Part shown: piece by piece, positions 1 through 43,900 of the stretch | Layout of the letters: every line of letters begins with the position of its first letter | Position numbering within the stretch: position 1 is the first letter of the stretch | Source of the DNA: Puffinus mauretanicus | Lineage: Eukaryota; Chordata; Aves; Procellariiformes; Procellariidae | Length of the DNA: 64,000 nt | Direction of reading: 5' to 3' | NCBI GenBank assembly: GCA_023333565.1 | Contig: JAJKFH010000374.1 | Coordinates: 5,208,001-5,272,000, forward strand | Made by a program: the position numbers and the translations under genes | Notes under the pieces: model-generated | Databases searched by the model: none | Seen by the model: the letters and a program-made list of their open reading frames with translations, nothing else | What the model was told of the DNA's origin: nothing

Positions 1-785
1 ATTGCAAAGTACACAGCCTCAAAAAAATTTTAGAAGGATGCGAGATCTGGGCACTGTGTGGATAGTTTTCAACTGATGAGCTTTACAGACCCATTCTGTC
101 CCGATGTGCCTCCTGGGCTACATACTGTCTGCTGAGAACTGTCTAGTCTAAGGGAATGGAGGAAAATACTCAAAAAAAAAAAAAGCACAAATGGAGAGTG
201 GCATGTTTGCTGGGTTAGTTTTACAGAGTTTATAAATAATCCATGTTAAACCATCCAAGACAGCATAAAAGACCAAAGTGTAAGAAATACTAAGAAATAA
301 CGAAATAAGGATTGTAGAAATACTTGGGATGCAGATCAGAATACAGCTCTAGTCTTTTTAGAGTTTGAATATAGTTCAGCTTCTTGGACTTAAATTGGCC
401 ATAAATTATTGTTACTACTTTTATATAGGGCAACTGCTATCAAGCAGGCAAAAACCTTCCAATGCTAGCCTTCTGCTCTCTCTAGATGAAAAGGACTTTG
501 AATAAAGAGGAACTAGATACAGCAGGCAACATTTTTGTAGGACTCTTGTGTTTCCACGAAAAAAGCCATAGTGTTATTCCATTGGCACTGAAATAACATT
601 CGAATCAGTTTCAAAAGAATTTTCTTATCCCTGAAAGAAGGCATCATTCTAAGCAGCTTTCAGACTTTTTTTTTTTTAAAACTTCTTTGCGCCTCTTTTG
701 GGGGAGGGACAGTTGATCCAAAGTCCTAAATCACAATGAAAATTGTTCCTTTTGGAAAAATCCAGTTCTTTCACTGAGGCTCTTG
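1..785 (-). other. SEL1L: SEL1L 3' UTR, partial
   Basis: Sequence downstream of the SEL1L stop codon on the minus strand. I see no AATAAA on this strand (TTTATT on the plus strand) before the window edge, so the mRNA probably continues outside; a long 3' UTR is expected for this gene. It contains short A/T runs at about 171-184 and 667-678 only. Confidence 0.7.
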
Positions 786-32488
<31,703 letters not shown>

Positions 32489-32567
32489 CCCGCCGGGCTC
32501 TGAGGGGGCGCCGCCGCCGAGGGCCTCCGAGTCCGGCTTCCTCGCCCCGCCCGCCGCCCCGCCGCCA

Positions 32568-32572
32568 CCAAT
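32568..32572 (+). promoter_or_regulatory. CCAAT box (plus orientation)
   Basis: A CCAAT pentamer 80 bp upstream of the SEL1L ATG, a common NF-Y site in CpG promoters. It is in inverted orientation relative to the gene; NF-Y works in either. Confidence 0.5.
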
Positions 32573-32648
32573 CCGCTGGCCGCGCTGGCGACCAACTACC
32601 GGCTGCTGGCCGCAGCACACGCAACCCCTCGGGGAACGGCTTGCTCTA

Positions 32649-32667
32649 CATGGCCCGCGCCGATTGG
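32649..32667 (-). promoter_or_regulatory. ER-stress-response-element-like site (CCAAT-N9-CCATG)
   Basis: On the minus strand CCAAT is followed by nine GC-rich bases (CGGCGCGGG) and CCATG. This differs by one base from the ERSE consensus CCAAT-N9-CCACG bound by NF-Y with ATF6/XBP1. It lies about 160-180 bp upstream of the ATG, and SEL1L is known to be induced by the unfolded protein response. The role is inferred. Confidence 0.55.
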
Positions 32668-32731
32668 CTCGGGGGAGGTACAGATCGTCGGTCACGCCCT
32701 CTTCTTGGCCAGTGGAATCGCAAAAGGAAAG

Positions 32732-32737
32732 CACGTG
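32732..32737. promoter_or_regulatory. CACGTG E-box
   Basis: Palindromic CACGTG about 245 bp upstream of the ATG within the CpG island; a candidate bHLH-zip (USF/MYC/TFE family) site. Confidence 0.4.
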
Positions 32738-32788
32738 CCTCAGGGAGCGCCGGCCACGCGAGCGCGCCCTTCCGAAATAACAGTGCCG

Positions 32789-32793
32789 ATTGG
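32789..32793 (-). promoter_or_regulatory. CCAAT box (minus orientation)
   Basis: A second minus-strand CCAAT about 300 bp upstream of the ATG. It shares CCGATTGGCTCG (plus strand) with the ERSE-like site, but nine bases on there is no CCACG-like half. Confidence 0.45.
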
Positions 32794-32873
32794 CTCGCGC
32801 GCCCGTTCCTACAACGCCCACAGTGCCTTGCGAAGGGCACGGCGCCGCCGCTGAGCCCACGGCAGGGCAGGGA

Positions 32874-32881
32874 CTACGTCA
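32874..32881 (-). promoter_or_regulatory. CRE/UPRE-like TGACGTAG
   Basis: Minus-strand TGACGTAG, about 390 bp upstream of the ATG, close to the TGACGT core shared by CRE and UPRE sites (ATF6, XBP1, CREB/ATF family). Role inferred. Confidence 0.4.
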
Positions 32882-33250
32882 CCCACAGCCCCCCGCGCCG
32901 ATCTGCGCAGGGAGCGGCGGGGCCGCCCGCCGGCCCGCCCGGGAGGTGCCGCGGCCGCAGCCGCCCCAGGCCGCCCGCGGCTCGGCGCGCGGCCCGAGCT
33001 GGGCGCCGGGACCCGGCCGCAGCGCCGCCGCCGTTCCCATTCGAAGCATAGAGGCCGGCCGCGGCGCGGGGCCCGACCTGCAGGCGAGCGGCCCTTCGGT
33101 GGCCGCTTGTAGCGGTCGGGAACGCGGGGGCGGGGCGGCGGTGAGGGCAGGGGGGCTGGCGGGGGCGTCCGTGGGCGGTGAGGGCCGGGTAGCGTCATCT
33201 CCGAAAGCGCGGCCTTAGCGTGCCGTAGGGGTGTCGTGAGGAGCCGGGCG

Positions 33251-34429
33251 GGGGTAGCGGAGAGACAGGGAGGGAAATACACTCGCTGACAGACGGGCGA
33301 ACGTTCTTCTCTGGGGCGGGTCTTTGGGCTACCAGGCTGGCTGTAGGGTCGTGACACAGAGCAGGGCAGAGGTCAGAGCCGTAGCCCCAGCCTCTCTTAC
33401 CGGGCACCTGGAAAGGGAAGCTAAAGGTTTAGCTGAATTTATGAAGTCTTATTTTTCTTTCTTACGCATTTTTATCCTCTGTCAATAGGTTTCTATATCA
33501 GCCTTTTTTTTTTTCCCCCCAGTGGAACACTGTAGGGTTTATGACTTTAATTTGTTTCTAAAAGCAACACGGAGCCCTATTTCAGACAACAGAATTCCAG
33601 ACAGCTGAACACACTTTCTTGATGAGGGGTATGGGAAGCAGCAGTAAATTAAATACCTGTCTAAACCAGCACAGCTGGAGCACGTGGAACTCACAAAGGG
33701 TGCAATTAGTTGCACTTTCTCTTCAGGAAGGTGGTGGATCTGGGAAGGGCCTGGCGACTGTGGGACACAACTCTTTGGTTCTTGTGAGAATCACATCTTT
33801 CTGTAGGTCAGTTAAAAAGCAACAACAAACGAGAACGGGGAACCAGCGTCCCAACCTGTAACGGACAGAAACACAACTGGGTAGTAAATGCTACTGCGTC
33901 ACAGGACCATGCTATTACACAATGCTGTGCTGAACTCTGAAATGGATTTGTCAAACACTGTCTAAATAGCGTTAAGCCATCTCATCCTTACAGCTCTACA
34001 GTTGTGGTCTCTGCAGGATGTGAGTAGCCACCAGTGGCTGTGGGAGAGAACAGCAGAATCCGTGGAACATGCAGTCCCACCTGGGGCTGGCTGAAGGGTT
34101 TTCTGCCCCTGGGACCGGGTCTGCAGGCAGGGGAACACCTGTACTGCTTCAGCTAGGAGGCTTCTGCGTAGCATGTAAGCGCCTTGCACAGATCTAGTAA
34201 GTAGTTCTGATTCTAATTGGGAGAATGCTAAGTACTAGTCAATTTTTTTCTAGCTACAGTACAGCTATAAGAGCATCCATCAACTTAGGCAAAACCAAGC
34301 TGCACTATGGTGTGGGAGCACTATAGTTTCAGCACAGGCCCGAAGGGGTTTCTCCAGAGCCCTTCCCTACACTTGGATCAGGCCTAAGTTTAACTTCTGT
34401 CGTGCTAAGTAGAACAGCGTTAAAGCCCG
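33251..34429. other. Intergenic, nothing recognised
   Basis: Falls out of the CpG island into ordinary sequence. Short poly-T/poly-C tract near 33505-33521. No gene, RNA or repeat family recognised. Confidence 0.6.
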
Positions 34430-34757
34430 CCTGTTTGTGAACGTCGCTCCCCGGAGCGGAGCAGCTGGCGGCCCCGCAGTGGGGGCGAGGGGCAGGGGCG
34501 GCACAGGTGTGAAGGTGTTTAGGAGGCGCTGGGGCTGGCTGCGGGTGCCGCAGTACCACAGCTCTGCGGCGGTGCCCATGTTCCTCTGACTGAGGGGTGT
34601 TAGGTGCTGGGGCGGGCTGCCCAGAGCCTGTGTGGTGTTCAAGACTTGAGTGAACAAATCCCTCCTCAGCCTGAGCTAATCAGCCCTCCTGCGAGCAGCA
34701 GTTGGACTAGGTGACCTCCGGAGGTCGCTTCTAACCAAACCTATTCCACATCTAAAG
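34430..34757 (+). mobile_element. CR1 LINE 3'-end fragment
   Basis: The right part (about 34,610-34,757) has the CR1 3'-end layout: GGCTGCCCAGAGCC, TGTTCAAGAC, then TTGGACTAGGTGACCTC, GGAGGTC and CTTCTAACC, matching the usual GGACTAGATGATCTC...GGTCCCTTCCAACC. No protein domain left. The left boundary is uncertain; the GC-rich 34,430-34,610 portion may be part of it. A G10 run (34760-34769) and GGT-rich tract follow it directly. Confidence 0.65.
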
Positions 34758-34759
34758 CT

Positions 34760-34785
34760 GGGGGGGGGGTGGTGGTGTGGTGGTG
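34760..34785 (+). repeat. G-rich low-complexity tract
   Basis: Ten consecutive G followed by GGT/GT repeats; potential G-quadruplex on the plus strand. Confidence 0.8.
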
Positions 34786-35919
34786 TTTAAGTAAAATGGA
34801 GGAACAAGAGGAAAAATATAATGGGGGAAGGAGGTTTTTTTTTTCTGAATAAATTAATCACCTTCCAAATAAAAAATCAGATAATACTGCAGACCGAGTT
34901 AGTTCCAATTAATTTAGTATACGCTGTACTCTAAGAATGTGGTAAATTTATTGCTGCCTTTCCATTTATGTGTGCAGCAGCCATAAAATTCCCATTACTT
35001 TTCTTAATCAGTTTTGCATTTTCTTCTATGAAGCTTTGAATGGAAGCTTAGGTAATTTTGCTGTGTTCCTCCTCTCTATTCTATGCCAAAACCTGGTGGT
35101 CTTTTATGCAGCAGTCCAAGTGACCAGACAAATAGAAAGGGCTCAAATTGCATCCTTTGTGTTTTAGGTACACTTAGGTTTAGTTTCTCAAAGTGTTATC
35201 TAATCTAAATTTTCAAGAGGTTTTTGAATTGGACCTATTTAAATACTGCCTAGTACTTGTATGGCATGATGTAATATTAGTCGTTCTCCTGGTAGGAGAA
35301 TGGAAGTGTTTGAGTTAAGTTTTGAGTAGTTTGTCATGTGCATGATAACTTTCTGAGTATTTCTCATACTCTCTTGCTTGTCTTCTGTCTATAGCTTGAA
35401 CACACAACTTTCTCTTTTGTAGCAACACTGCTTTTTACTTTGATTGTGCAAACTTTCTTGTATGATTTTTTTTTTAAATGTAAAACTGCAGAAGTGGGAG
35501 AGGTATGAAGCTTGATACCTTTTGAAGAGCAATTTCCCAAGTCCTTGCAGAATATTCTCATAAAGTTTTTTCAGCTTGCTTTAAAAAAATAAGAAGAGCG
35601 AGCTTCAGCCACCTCTCAGGGAAGATTTCTGTCCCAAAATACACTGGCTTTCTGACAGAAGGACACATCTTTCTTTTTTTTTTTTTTTTAATTAGAGTGC
35701 AAAATATATAGTTTTAGACTAATTTTCATAGTGTTTTAATGATATTTTTTGCTTTTATTTGTTTTACTATGTGTTTTTAAAGTTTCTGGACACTTATTTC
35801 TGAGGAAACAATTATAAGCAGAGTAATATTCCTAAATCTCCAGTGTTCATGGCTGTAGGAGGGTTATGATTCTAGAAAGGCCTATATGCAAAGTAAGAGA
35901 TGCAGTACAAATGTTAATT
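34786..35919. other. Intergenic, AT-rich, nothing recognised
   Basis: Low-GC DNA with T/A runs (for example about 35674-35690). No convincing gene or repeat family. Confidence 0.6.
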
Positions 35920-37260
35920 AAGCACCCTGAGGGAGTGAAGGTTAAAATTACCAAGGTTAATATCACCTGATCTGGGATAGTCAAGTGGCCAATCACAGGG
36001 AATGAGGGAGAGAGACACAGTTGATGGAGAGAGGAAGGAACATTCTTCTATTTTATGTAAGAAAATAAGTTGTTGGCATGGCTTTTGTGAGTACTGCAGT
36101 CAAGGAATACGAAGGATGTAGCTCTAAGAGCTGTCAGCCAGTCTAGACCAGCAATAAATTGTAGAGGTTAATTAGCCAACGTCGTGAACTACCAGCATTC
36201 ACATAAACAGAAATGCAGATAGCTCAGTCCTGTTTCTCCTTTCCAGCTGGTAAGGGTTGAAGCTCAGTAACGAAAGTGTCAGCCCTTGCTCTATAGCTTC
36301 CCAAATACATCCACATTCACAGATCTCTCTAATACCAGTGTGGGCTCTAACATCCTTGCCTAGACCCTTGGCCTTTACCCAGTATGCAGGGCCTCCCCTA
36401 CTTACCAGGTAGTCTGGCTTGATGTTCAGTAGCAAAATAGATGCAGGCACTCATGCGCTGTTCTCACATGCACCCCTTGTTCATGCATCCCTCAAATACT
36501 AGATCACCAGGTAGTGATCTAATGTCCATGCGTGGACCCTGTGTCCCTTACCTGGTTACTGACTTAGACCTGGAGTCTTTCCAGATACAGGTCTTCTATT
36601 TCCTGGCTAGTCCAGCTTAAGGTTTGCTAGCGAAGTATGTGTATGTGTACACGTGCATGCACACACATGTACACACAATTAAATTCCCTAGGGAAATATA
36701 AACAGTCTGGTGTCTCCAACTGCTGGCACTTAGACCTATGGGTGCAGTGAGCTGGTGCTTAGACCCTAGCAGCACACACCCCACTCCCAATGGTGTGTGA
36801 TCCCTTCCCCAGCTGCTGGCACCCAGATCTCCGTTGTATTCTGGTCTCTCTATTGTTGGCACCTGGATCTACAGGCCTTGTGACCCATGGTCTGTTCTCC
36901 AGCTGCCGGCAATTGGACATTGTAGCACTTGCATAGGATAGAGTGAGATTACAAAGGCAAAGTCAATACTAGGATTTAATAAGAAGGTAGGATACGCTGT
37001 GTTGATCAGGTGTAGGGCTCAGACAAGTGTCCCATGTTTGTTCGTCTGCTATCTGTCCTTATCCCTCACTTTCCTTGCCTTTGTCATTTCCCATAAAAAT
37101 CCCATAATTTTTACATAACCCCACAAATTCGTTCTATTATTCCATGTTTTTGGTACACTCCCACAAAACCCGTCAAATATCCCATCATACTCAGGAAAAT
37201 CTTAATTCCCCCCCGCCCCCCCCCCCCGACTATGCCTGAGTATTTCCTTTTAACAGGCCA
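35920..37260. repeat. Unclassified repeat-like block with degenerate direct repeats
   Basis: Contains two roughly 75-90-bp imperfect copies about 200 bp apart (about 36,362-36,430 and 36,565-36,635). Shared steps are CYTAGACC, a CTTT-CCAG core, CAGG, then AGTC-GCTT and TAGC-AA. A weaker third copy lies near 36,240-36,285. Five diverged copies of a CTGSYGGCACYTAGAYC-like unit lie at about 36,715-36,915. The look is of a decayed LTR element or minisatellite-bearing repeat; the family is not recognised. A C7-G-C12 run lies at 37208-37227. Confidence 0.5.
37208..37227. repeat. C-rich homopolymer run
   Basis: Seven C, one G, then twelve C; G-quadruplex potential on the minus strand and a likely sequencing-error hotspot. 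Confidence 0.9.
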
Positions 37261-40200
37261 TCAATCAGTGACTGAAGAGTTCTGGTCTTTGTCTACCTTA
37301 TTACTTGCTCATTGATGTTTGTGTGTCTTTATCGCTTTCCTTGTTGCTTGTTATTTCTATTACACTGAATAGTCCTTAACCAGATAGCTTAATGAACCAG
37401 ATGCTCTTACATTCTACGTACTCTTACAGTGGCATAGAGAAAAATACTCTTGTTTGTTTAAGGTCCTGGAATCATGCTGCTTTTGTATTGGTTCTGGTTT
37501 TGCTTCTGCTATTGAGTTACTGCTATCACTTGCTTTTTTTACCGCTCATTTTCTCAAGGGAAGAGTTCCAGTTATCTTCAGTGAGATTTCCTACAGGATT
37601 TAATGAAACCTGAGTACTACATGCTTACTAGAGTTGTAATGTTACAGTCCCAGGGGCATGAGTTACTTGCTTGTATAGATTTCTTATGTCTCTGAATTGT
37701 GCTAAGAGCTCTCTGCCTAGTGTAGAAACCTTCTGGCAAGGACAGTTGGTGTGCTTGCACTAAAAATAATGTTATCAAGTTGGCTGTGTGTTGAAGGTCC
37801 TATCTTTAGATGACAATGAATAGCAAACACAAATGAGTTTGCAGTGTGTTACAGCATAACAAACGCCAGCCTACTCTAGAGATAAAGTGTAGGCACATCA
37901 GGCCGATTTGTGTACAAGTCTGGTGAAAACATAGTATTTATAATTTAAAATACATTTTAATTATTGAAGTAATACTGTGTAAAATCAGTAGAATTCTATT
38001 CTAGCCCCTAAATTTCAGAAGCTGGACAAAATGAGGAAAATAGTTCTATTTAGAAGAAACATAGTCTAACAGTTAAGGGTCTATAATTGGAAATCGCAAG
38101 AGATAGTCTGTTCCCTTTATGTACTGCTGCACATACATGTGAATTTAGATATATTAGAGTGTCTTTGACATGATTTCCTGAGGGTTGTCTCATGAGTTGC
38201 AGTGCAGATGCAGAAGGAAATTAAAACTAATGCTGTCTGCAACCTAAAAATTTCATATACTTTGCACTTCACTTGCACCTAGGATGTGGCGGTGTCAGTT
38301 ATATTAATGGCAATTCAGTAACCTGAATTACTTTAAAGTAAGAAAAGCTTAAAGGGACTGAAAGCCTTCAAGGCAAAATAGGACAAGATAACTAGTACAG
38401 CATGGAAATGGGTTCAGGGGTAAGTGGGACCTGGGTGTGATGTTTTCCTTTCCAGCTTGTGAGTCCTGTCTTGAAAATTTCTGTGCTGACTGCAGGGCCA
38501 GGACCAAAGCAAGAGCTCTGGTCAGTGATCAGCAAAGGCATCAGGTGCCTGCAGGCAAAGCTTCATGAAGGATATTCATAATGGGAATAGGGCTGGGTAT
38601 TAATTGGGAGACATCCCCAGAGCTGTAATTCGGGGGGGGGGGGACGGACGACACAAAGCCGGCTGAAGAAGAGTGCATCTCTGAGAACATCGTATTTTGC
38701 TATATTGGCTGTCCCCTAGGCTTCTGTGAACTCTTGGGTATCTAATTTGTGTTTACGTTGTGGCGACGCTTATTTCTGGGGCTTTTTCAGAGTTAGCTCA
38801 TAAGTATGGTTATTTACTATTCATAATGCCTTGCTTAGAAAATTTGAGTCGTTCAGCTGGAAAACCAGAAAACAATCACAAGATTTAAACTATCAATCAT
38901 AAATAAACAATCTTAGCACTCATGCAGGGTGTAATTTATTCAGAAAAATGATTCAACAAACACTTGCACATAATGGACATGCTTGGGGGAGTAATTTTTT
39001 TCTGAGGTTATTCGGGAACAGGAAATGGTAAAAACTGATCAGTTATATATATTTAGAAACGCATATGTAGAAATAACTTGCATGTAAAAGAACCTAAGAC
39101 TTGATAGAGTAAGAGGTCAATATTGAGAATAGATGTCAAACCCAAGATTGTTTGAAGCGCATCATCGGAGAACTAACTTGGGGTGTAAAAAATGGGACTA
39201 GCAGGAGATTGGGACTGAGGTGTATGAGTTGGGCTCTGCTCCTCAGGAATGGAATAGCAGCACAAGTGTTGCCAAGGGATATTGGGAAGAGTTTTGAGGA
39301 GGTCTTCCTCATTGCAGGATTAGGCTTTTGCCATGCCTTGATGCTGTAGCTGCCACGAGTGAGGTGGTGTAACTAGTTGTGTGCCCATGGGGCAGAATGG
39401 GCCACTGGACTTTGAAGAAGGCAAGGTGAAAGTCATTGGTTGCTTGGTTAGATGTGCAGCCATATTTCGTTGCTTCCGGCAAAGCCTGCACCGGTCTTAC
39501 CTTGCCACCAAATGATACTGTCACACCGATGCACACACAGTTTCTCCTGCCATCAGTTCCGTTGTCTTTCTCTCTCATGTCTGATGCACTAACAAGCTGG
39601 CCTGCTTACAGTATTCAGACGTGATTCCTGTGGTAAAAGCATGTGGTAGGGAGCAGGGGAGTAAAATCAGGCAGAATGTTGTGCTTTTTTATCTTTGTTT
39701 TGGCTGTGAAAATCAATGTTCAGTTTACTAAAAGCCATTAAAAAGGCATTTCTCTGATCAAACATCTGAGACTTGAAGGAAAGCTGGACTGTTGTCCTGG
39801 GGGAAAATGGTTTAGTGATCAGATGTCTAGTGAGAGAATAATGGAAGAGTATCAAACCTATTTTATTTTAAATATATTTACTTTGGTGAAAAGGCTGTTT
39901 TCTCTGATGGTTCAGCTGCTCCTGATTATGGTTTAGCTGTAGTTAAAAGTGTAAGCTGCAAAGTGAGAGGGTCTTGCATGCAGTGTGTGAGTGAACCGTG
40001 GTTGAGTTTATACTGAATTTGACATTCATGAATTCATATAATCTAATACAGGACTAAGTGATTTCATTTTCACTGCATGCTGCTCATGTGCTTGAGAGAC
40101 AATTTTACATACTTCTTAACAAAAAAGTCTCATGGGAGAGAAATAGAAGGCTCAAGGACAAAAGAGAAATCTAATTGAACAGGGAGACGAATAAAGGAAA

Positions 40201-40609
40201 CAGCGAGGAAAATGAGAGCAATAATAAAAGTGTTTGGGAAGAGAATGTGGTTGAGGAATGATTGCAAGAGCTGGAGCAACATGGGGGTAGATTGCTGTAA
40301 AAAGCTCTTATAGGAGAGACTGCCCAGCTGTTTCCATGTGCAGATTTGTGGTGTTGGTGGGGAAGATAGAGAGGATTTACAGAAGGTTTAGCTTTCCACT
40401 GCTTGGCGTCAGCAAGTGTGCCACAAACGCCTGTGTTGCATGGCTTGGCTGTGGCCCTACAACGATCTTTGAATTATCTTTGATAGTTCTCTGAATATGT
40501 CAGTTTTGTGTTCAGCAACACTAAGGCAGATTGAACATTCAGAATTCCTAGGAAAATAGAATATAAAAGGGAAAGTATGTCCAAATCTTTACACAGTTCT
40601 GTTCAGCGT
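37261..40609. other. Intergenic, nothing recognised except a G12 run
   Basis: Unique-looking sequence. A run of twelve G lies at 38632-38643. Short frames (for example 39309-39578 minus) show no domain. No RNA gene seen. Confidence 0.6.
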
Positions 40610-40960
40610 ATCTTAAGAAGGATGTAATAGGACTTGGTAGAAGGTGCACAGGCACTGAGGATGTTCAGAAAGATAGATCAACTTCAGTGTCAGAGGAAAC
40701 TAAATGGACTGGAACTTCTTGTCTTGGGAAGGAGGCTGTTGAAAAAAATTGTTAAAGGTTTATGAAATCACAAGTAGTATGAGGAAGATATGCAGAGAAT
40801 GATTACTTACCATTTCTAACACAGGAGTTCAGCAGGTACCCAAAGGAATGATGAGCAGGTTTAAAACTAGAGGAGGGAGTCCTTTTTCATCCAGTGTGGA
40901 ATTAAGGTTAATGGAAACTTTTTTTCCCTGTGAGTTTTTGTGACAAAGTATGAAGAAGGT
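40610..40960 (+). mobile_element. Ancient CR1/L3-type LINE fragment
   Basis: The plus-strand translation near 40,680-40,745 reads QRKLNGLELL then LGRRLL, matching the late ORF2 region of CR1/L3 elements. It is followed by DNA typical of that part: GTTTATGAAATCA, TAGTATG-GGAAGA and GAATGATTACTTACCATTTC. Several frameshifts and stops; no reverse-transcriptase core. An old insertion, likely predating bird radiations. Confidence 0.65.
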
Positions 40961-43900
40961 TGTAAAGAGCAGGTCTGTTGTTGGTGATTAAACTTCATGA
41001 CCTGGATCTGATCTTCACCATAAATAGTACACATTTCTCTGATCACAGAAAGCTGGAAATGACGAAGAGAAGCTCTGTTTCTGATATTTTGTTCCTTAGG
41101 CGTTTTGTGCAAGCCGTTGCTGAGGACAGGATATTGACCTCAGTGAACAGCTGACCTTGCACAGAATGGTTCTCGATATATTCATATATTCTCAGCGTGT
41201 TAGTCTGTTCCAGATGATTCTGCTTGACAGGTAAAAATTCCAGAGAGTCATGTGTGCATAAAGTTGGACAAATAGGTCAAAATAAATAGTGATGTATGAG
41301 ATCCAAGGTGTGAGTGTCAAATCGGGAAGTAAAGCCTGCTCATGATTTCTGTCCTTAACCTAAAGTTTTTTAATTGCTATTAGTTTTTTCAAGGGATCCA
41401 AGAGGTAGCAGTAAATCAGAGGTTGAAAACAGGTTAGCTAGTTCAACTGAGAGCATGCAGCAAAGATGCACAGTCTTTTTATAAGTCTGTTATAAAAAGA
41501 CAAGGGAAGAGAGACTTGCCATAATTTCAGCTGGCTACAAAGTGAACTTTCTGTAGTTGATTGAGTAGAACTTCTCCAACTCACAAACCTTTAGGATGAC
41601 ATGGAAATTAATCATAGCAGTGGAAGCAGGGAAATAGGTATTTTAAATGGAAGAAATTTGGGCTCTGTTAACTATTTAATGTATTTGTTCCTATCAGAGT
41701 TTCCTTGGAGACTGTAAGTGTGATTTAAGTAAAAATTAAGTTTGTCATTGGCTACAGAGATGATTTCCCCACTAAAATGCATCAATATTTTGGGATGTTT
41801 TCACACACCACTATTTCTATGATGTCCTTAAAGGCAAGAGGTAAAACCACTAAATGTCTTAGTGAAACAATAGATGAGGGCCTGGGGAACGGGGGGGCTG
41901 AAAGTAGTCACAGGTAGGGTATAAACTGTCTGAAAGAGAATTTAAGTACTGTAAACCTGAAGATGATGAAGGCCTTCAGTAATCCCTGTTTGTTTATAGT
42001 CAGATAGTGCTATAATGACTGTATTTCTCAATAAATATTGGTCTTAATGACTTTAATTGGCAAATTTCTTGAGGTTGATAGTGGTGTGCCCATGCAGAAC
42101 TTCAGTAACTCTGCAAATGGTAGCTGGGATCAGCATTATAACTATCTCCTGAACAATAAAAGCTGAAAGAGTAACTCGGTATGGAATATAGTAGTGGGTG
42201 CTAATCCATGCTCTGGGCCACGCCACAGGTGCAAAGCTGCTATTTCAGATTATTTGCAGTAGATAATGTTTTCATAACATCTAGATCCCAAGCATAACCA
42301 AAGCTGGGTATGCATGCTTTTGCATTCTCTGGAGCATGGACACACTTAAGAGTTGGGTTTTTTTCGGGGGAGGCGTGTTCAGATCCTGTTTGGAATGCTG
42401 AAACTGGCTTTTGGTGAGACAAGCTGCAAAAAAAGCATGACCATAGCTTAAAATTAATGATACTTTAAGAACGTAATTGTGGTATCATCTCTACTTGCTT
42501 TTTGGCCCTGTGGAATGATTCATAATGTTTTCGAGCTTTGCTCTACAGCTGCTGTGGTTAAAAACTTCAAAAAAATTAAAATAAATTCAGGACACTAATG
42601 TCAAAGGCGTTCAGCAGCTGGAGATTTATGATACACAATTAATCTCTTCAGATTCTGACATTTGGGAATGAGTTGGAATCCTGAATCTGAACTTCTGGTG
42701 AAAAAGGGAAAGTTTGAGCCAAATTCTCTGGCTCACGTTTCTGATACTATTTATGTTTTTTTTTTGCTAATGAAGGCAATAAAAGTTGCCAGATTACTCA
42801 TACTGGGGAATAATGATGTCCTGCATATTCTTATAGAAGATGTATATGACCTTAACTGGAACAGCGTATTTAATTGGAAGAAGTGGAATTAATCTTCCTC
42901 TGTTATCAGTAACAGTTCTTAAAACTGCCAATTGCCTGATTAAGTTTTGTGTGCTCATGATTTCCCCTGCATTCTGCAGGGATTTTTTTCTTATTCTAAT
43001 ATATTCTAATGTAGGTCTTCCTATGTCTTGATGTAAATAAAAGTCTTATTAGGTACAGAGCAGATCATTCTAAGGTATGTGTTAGCTCCTTAAGGCTAAG
43101 TGCCCTATCTGCCACCCCACATAATCTGGAGAATTTACAAATTCATGCCTCAGTGAAGAAATCCAGTATCTCTGGATAAAGTAGGGAAACGTTCATTTTG
43201 TTTTCATTTAATGGACTTCCATTGGTGTCTGAATAAGGTAAATAAGACACAGATGCTTTTGCCTACTAGAAAATCGCAACTGTATTCCGTGCCAAGCAAA
43301 TGAGTGACAACACTAGCATGTACATTTTAAGGGACCGTAATTTCTGTGACAATCATGTTACTTTTGACCAAGACAGAGAATTGGTTACTTTGACCAAGAC
43401 CAGTGAATCAGGCTCATTTTGTATGTTCACCATGTTCTAAGGAGACAAAGCCAACTGAGATCTGGAAGACACATAACTGTACCATTATAACACTGTGTTC
43501 GGCTTCATAAGCATGGCCTTTAGTGAGGTCGTTCTAATATGGTTACACAGCTTTTGGCTTATAAGTGGCTCATATTTCTGTGTTTCAAAAACAGAGTTAG
43601 GCGCTGTCTGTAAGAGACAGCAGGGAAATAAATTGGAATTAATTTTCCTTATTGCTGCATACCACCTCATAAAATTTTGGGCCTTGTTAAAGGATATACA
43701 GGTGTCACAAATAGCTTTAGATTTACAGTGCTCAGGTTAAGGTATTGCCAGTCAGAGATGATTTAAGACGGGTTATTCATCTCTTGCTCCAGGAATTTGA
43801 GCTTGCCTACAGACTCAGCAGGGCAAGCATCCATCAGTTCACGCAGTGGATAAGACAGATGATTCTTACAGTGGGAAGCAGTGCAAACTGCACTTCAGAT

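Noticed and set aside
36643..36679. Alternating TGTGTATGTGTACACGTGCA tract as Z-DNA or microsatellite
   Set aside because: Short and irregular; reported only as part of the surrounding repeat block.
39309..39578. 89-codon minus-strand frame with a GGCAAG|GTAAGA donor-like site
   Set aside because: No family recognised, no acceptor or partner exon visible; a single donor-like site is weak evidence.
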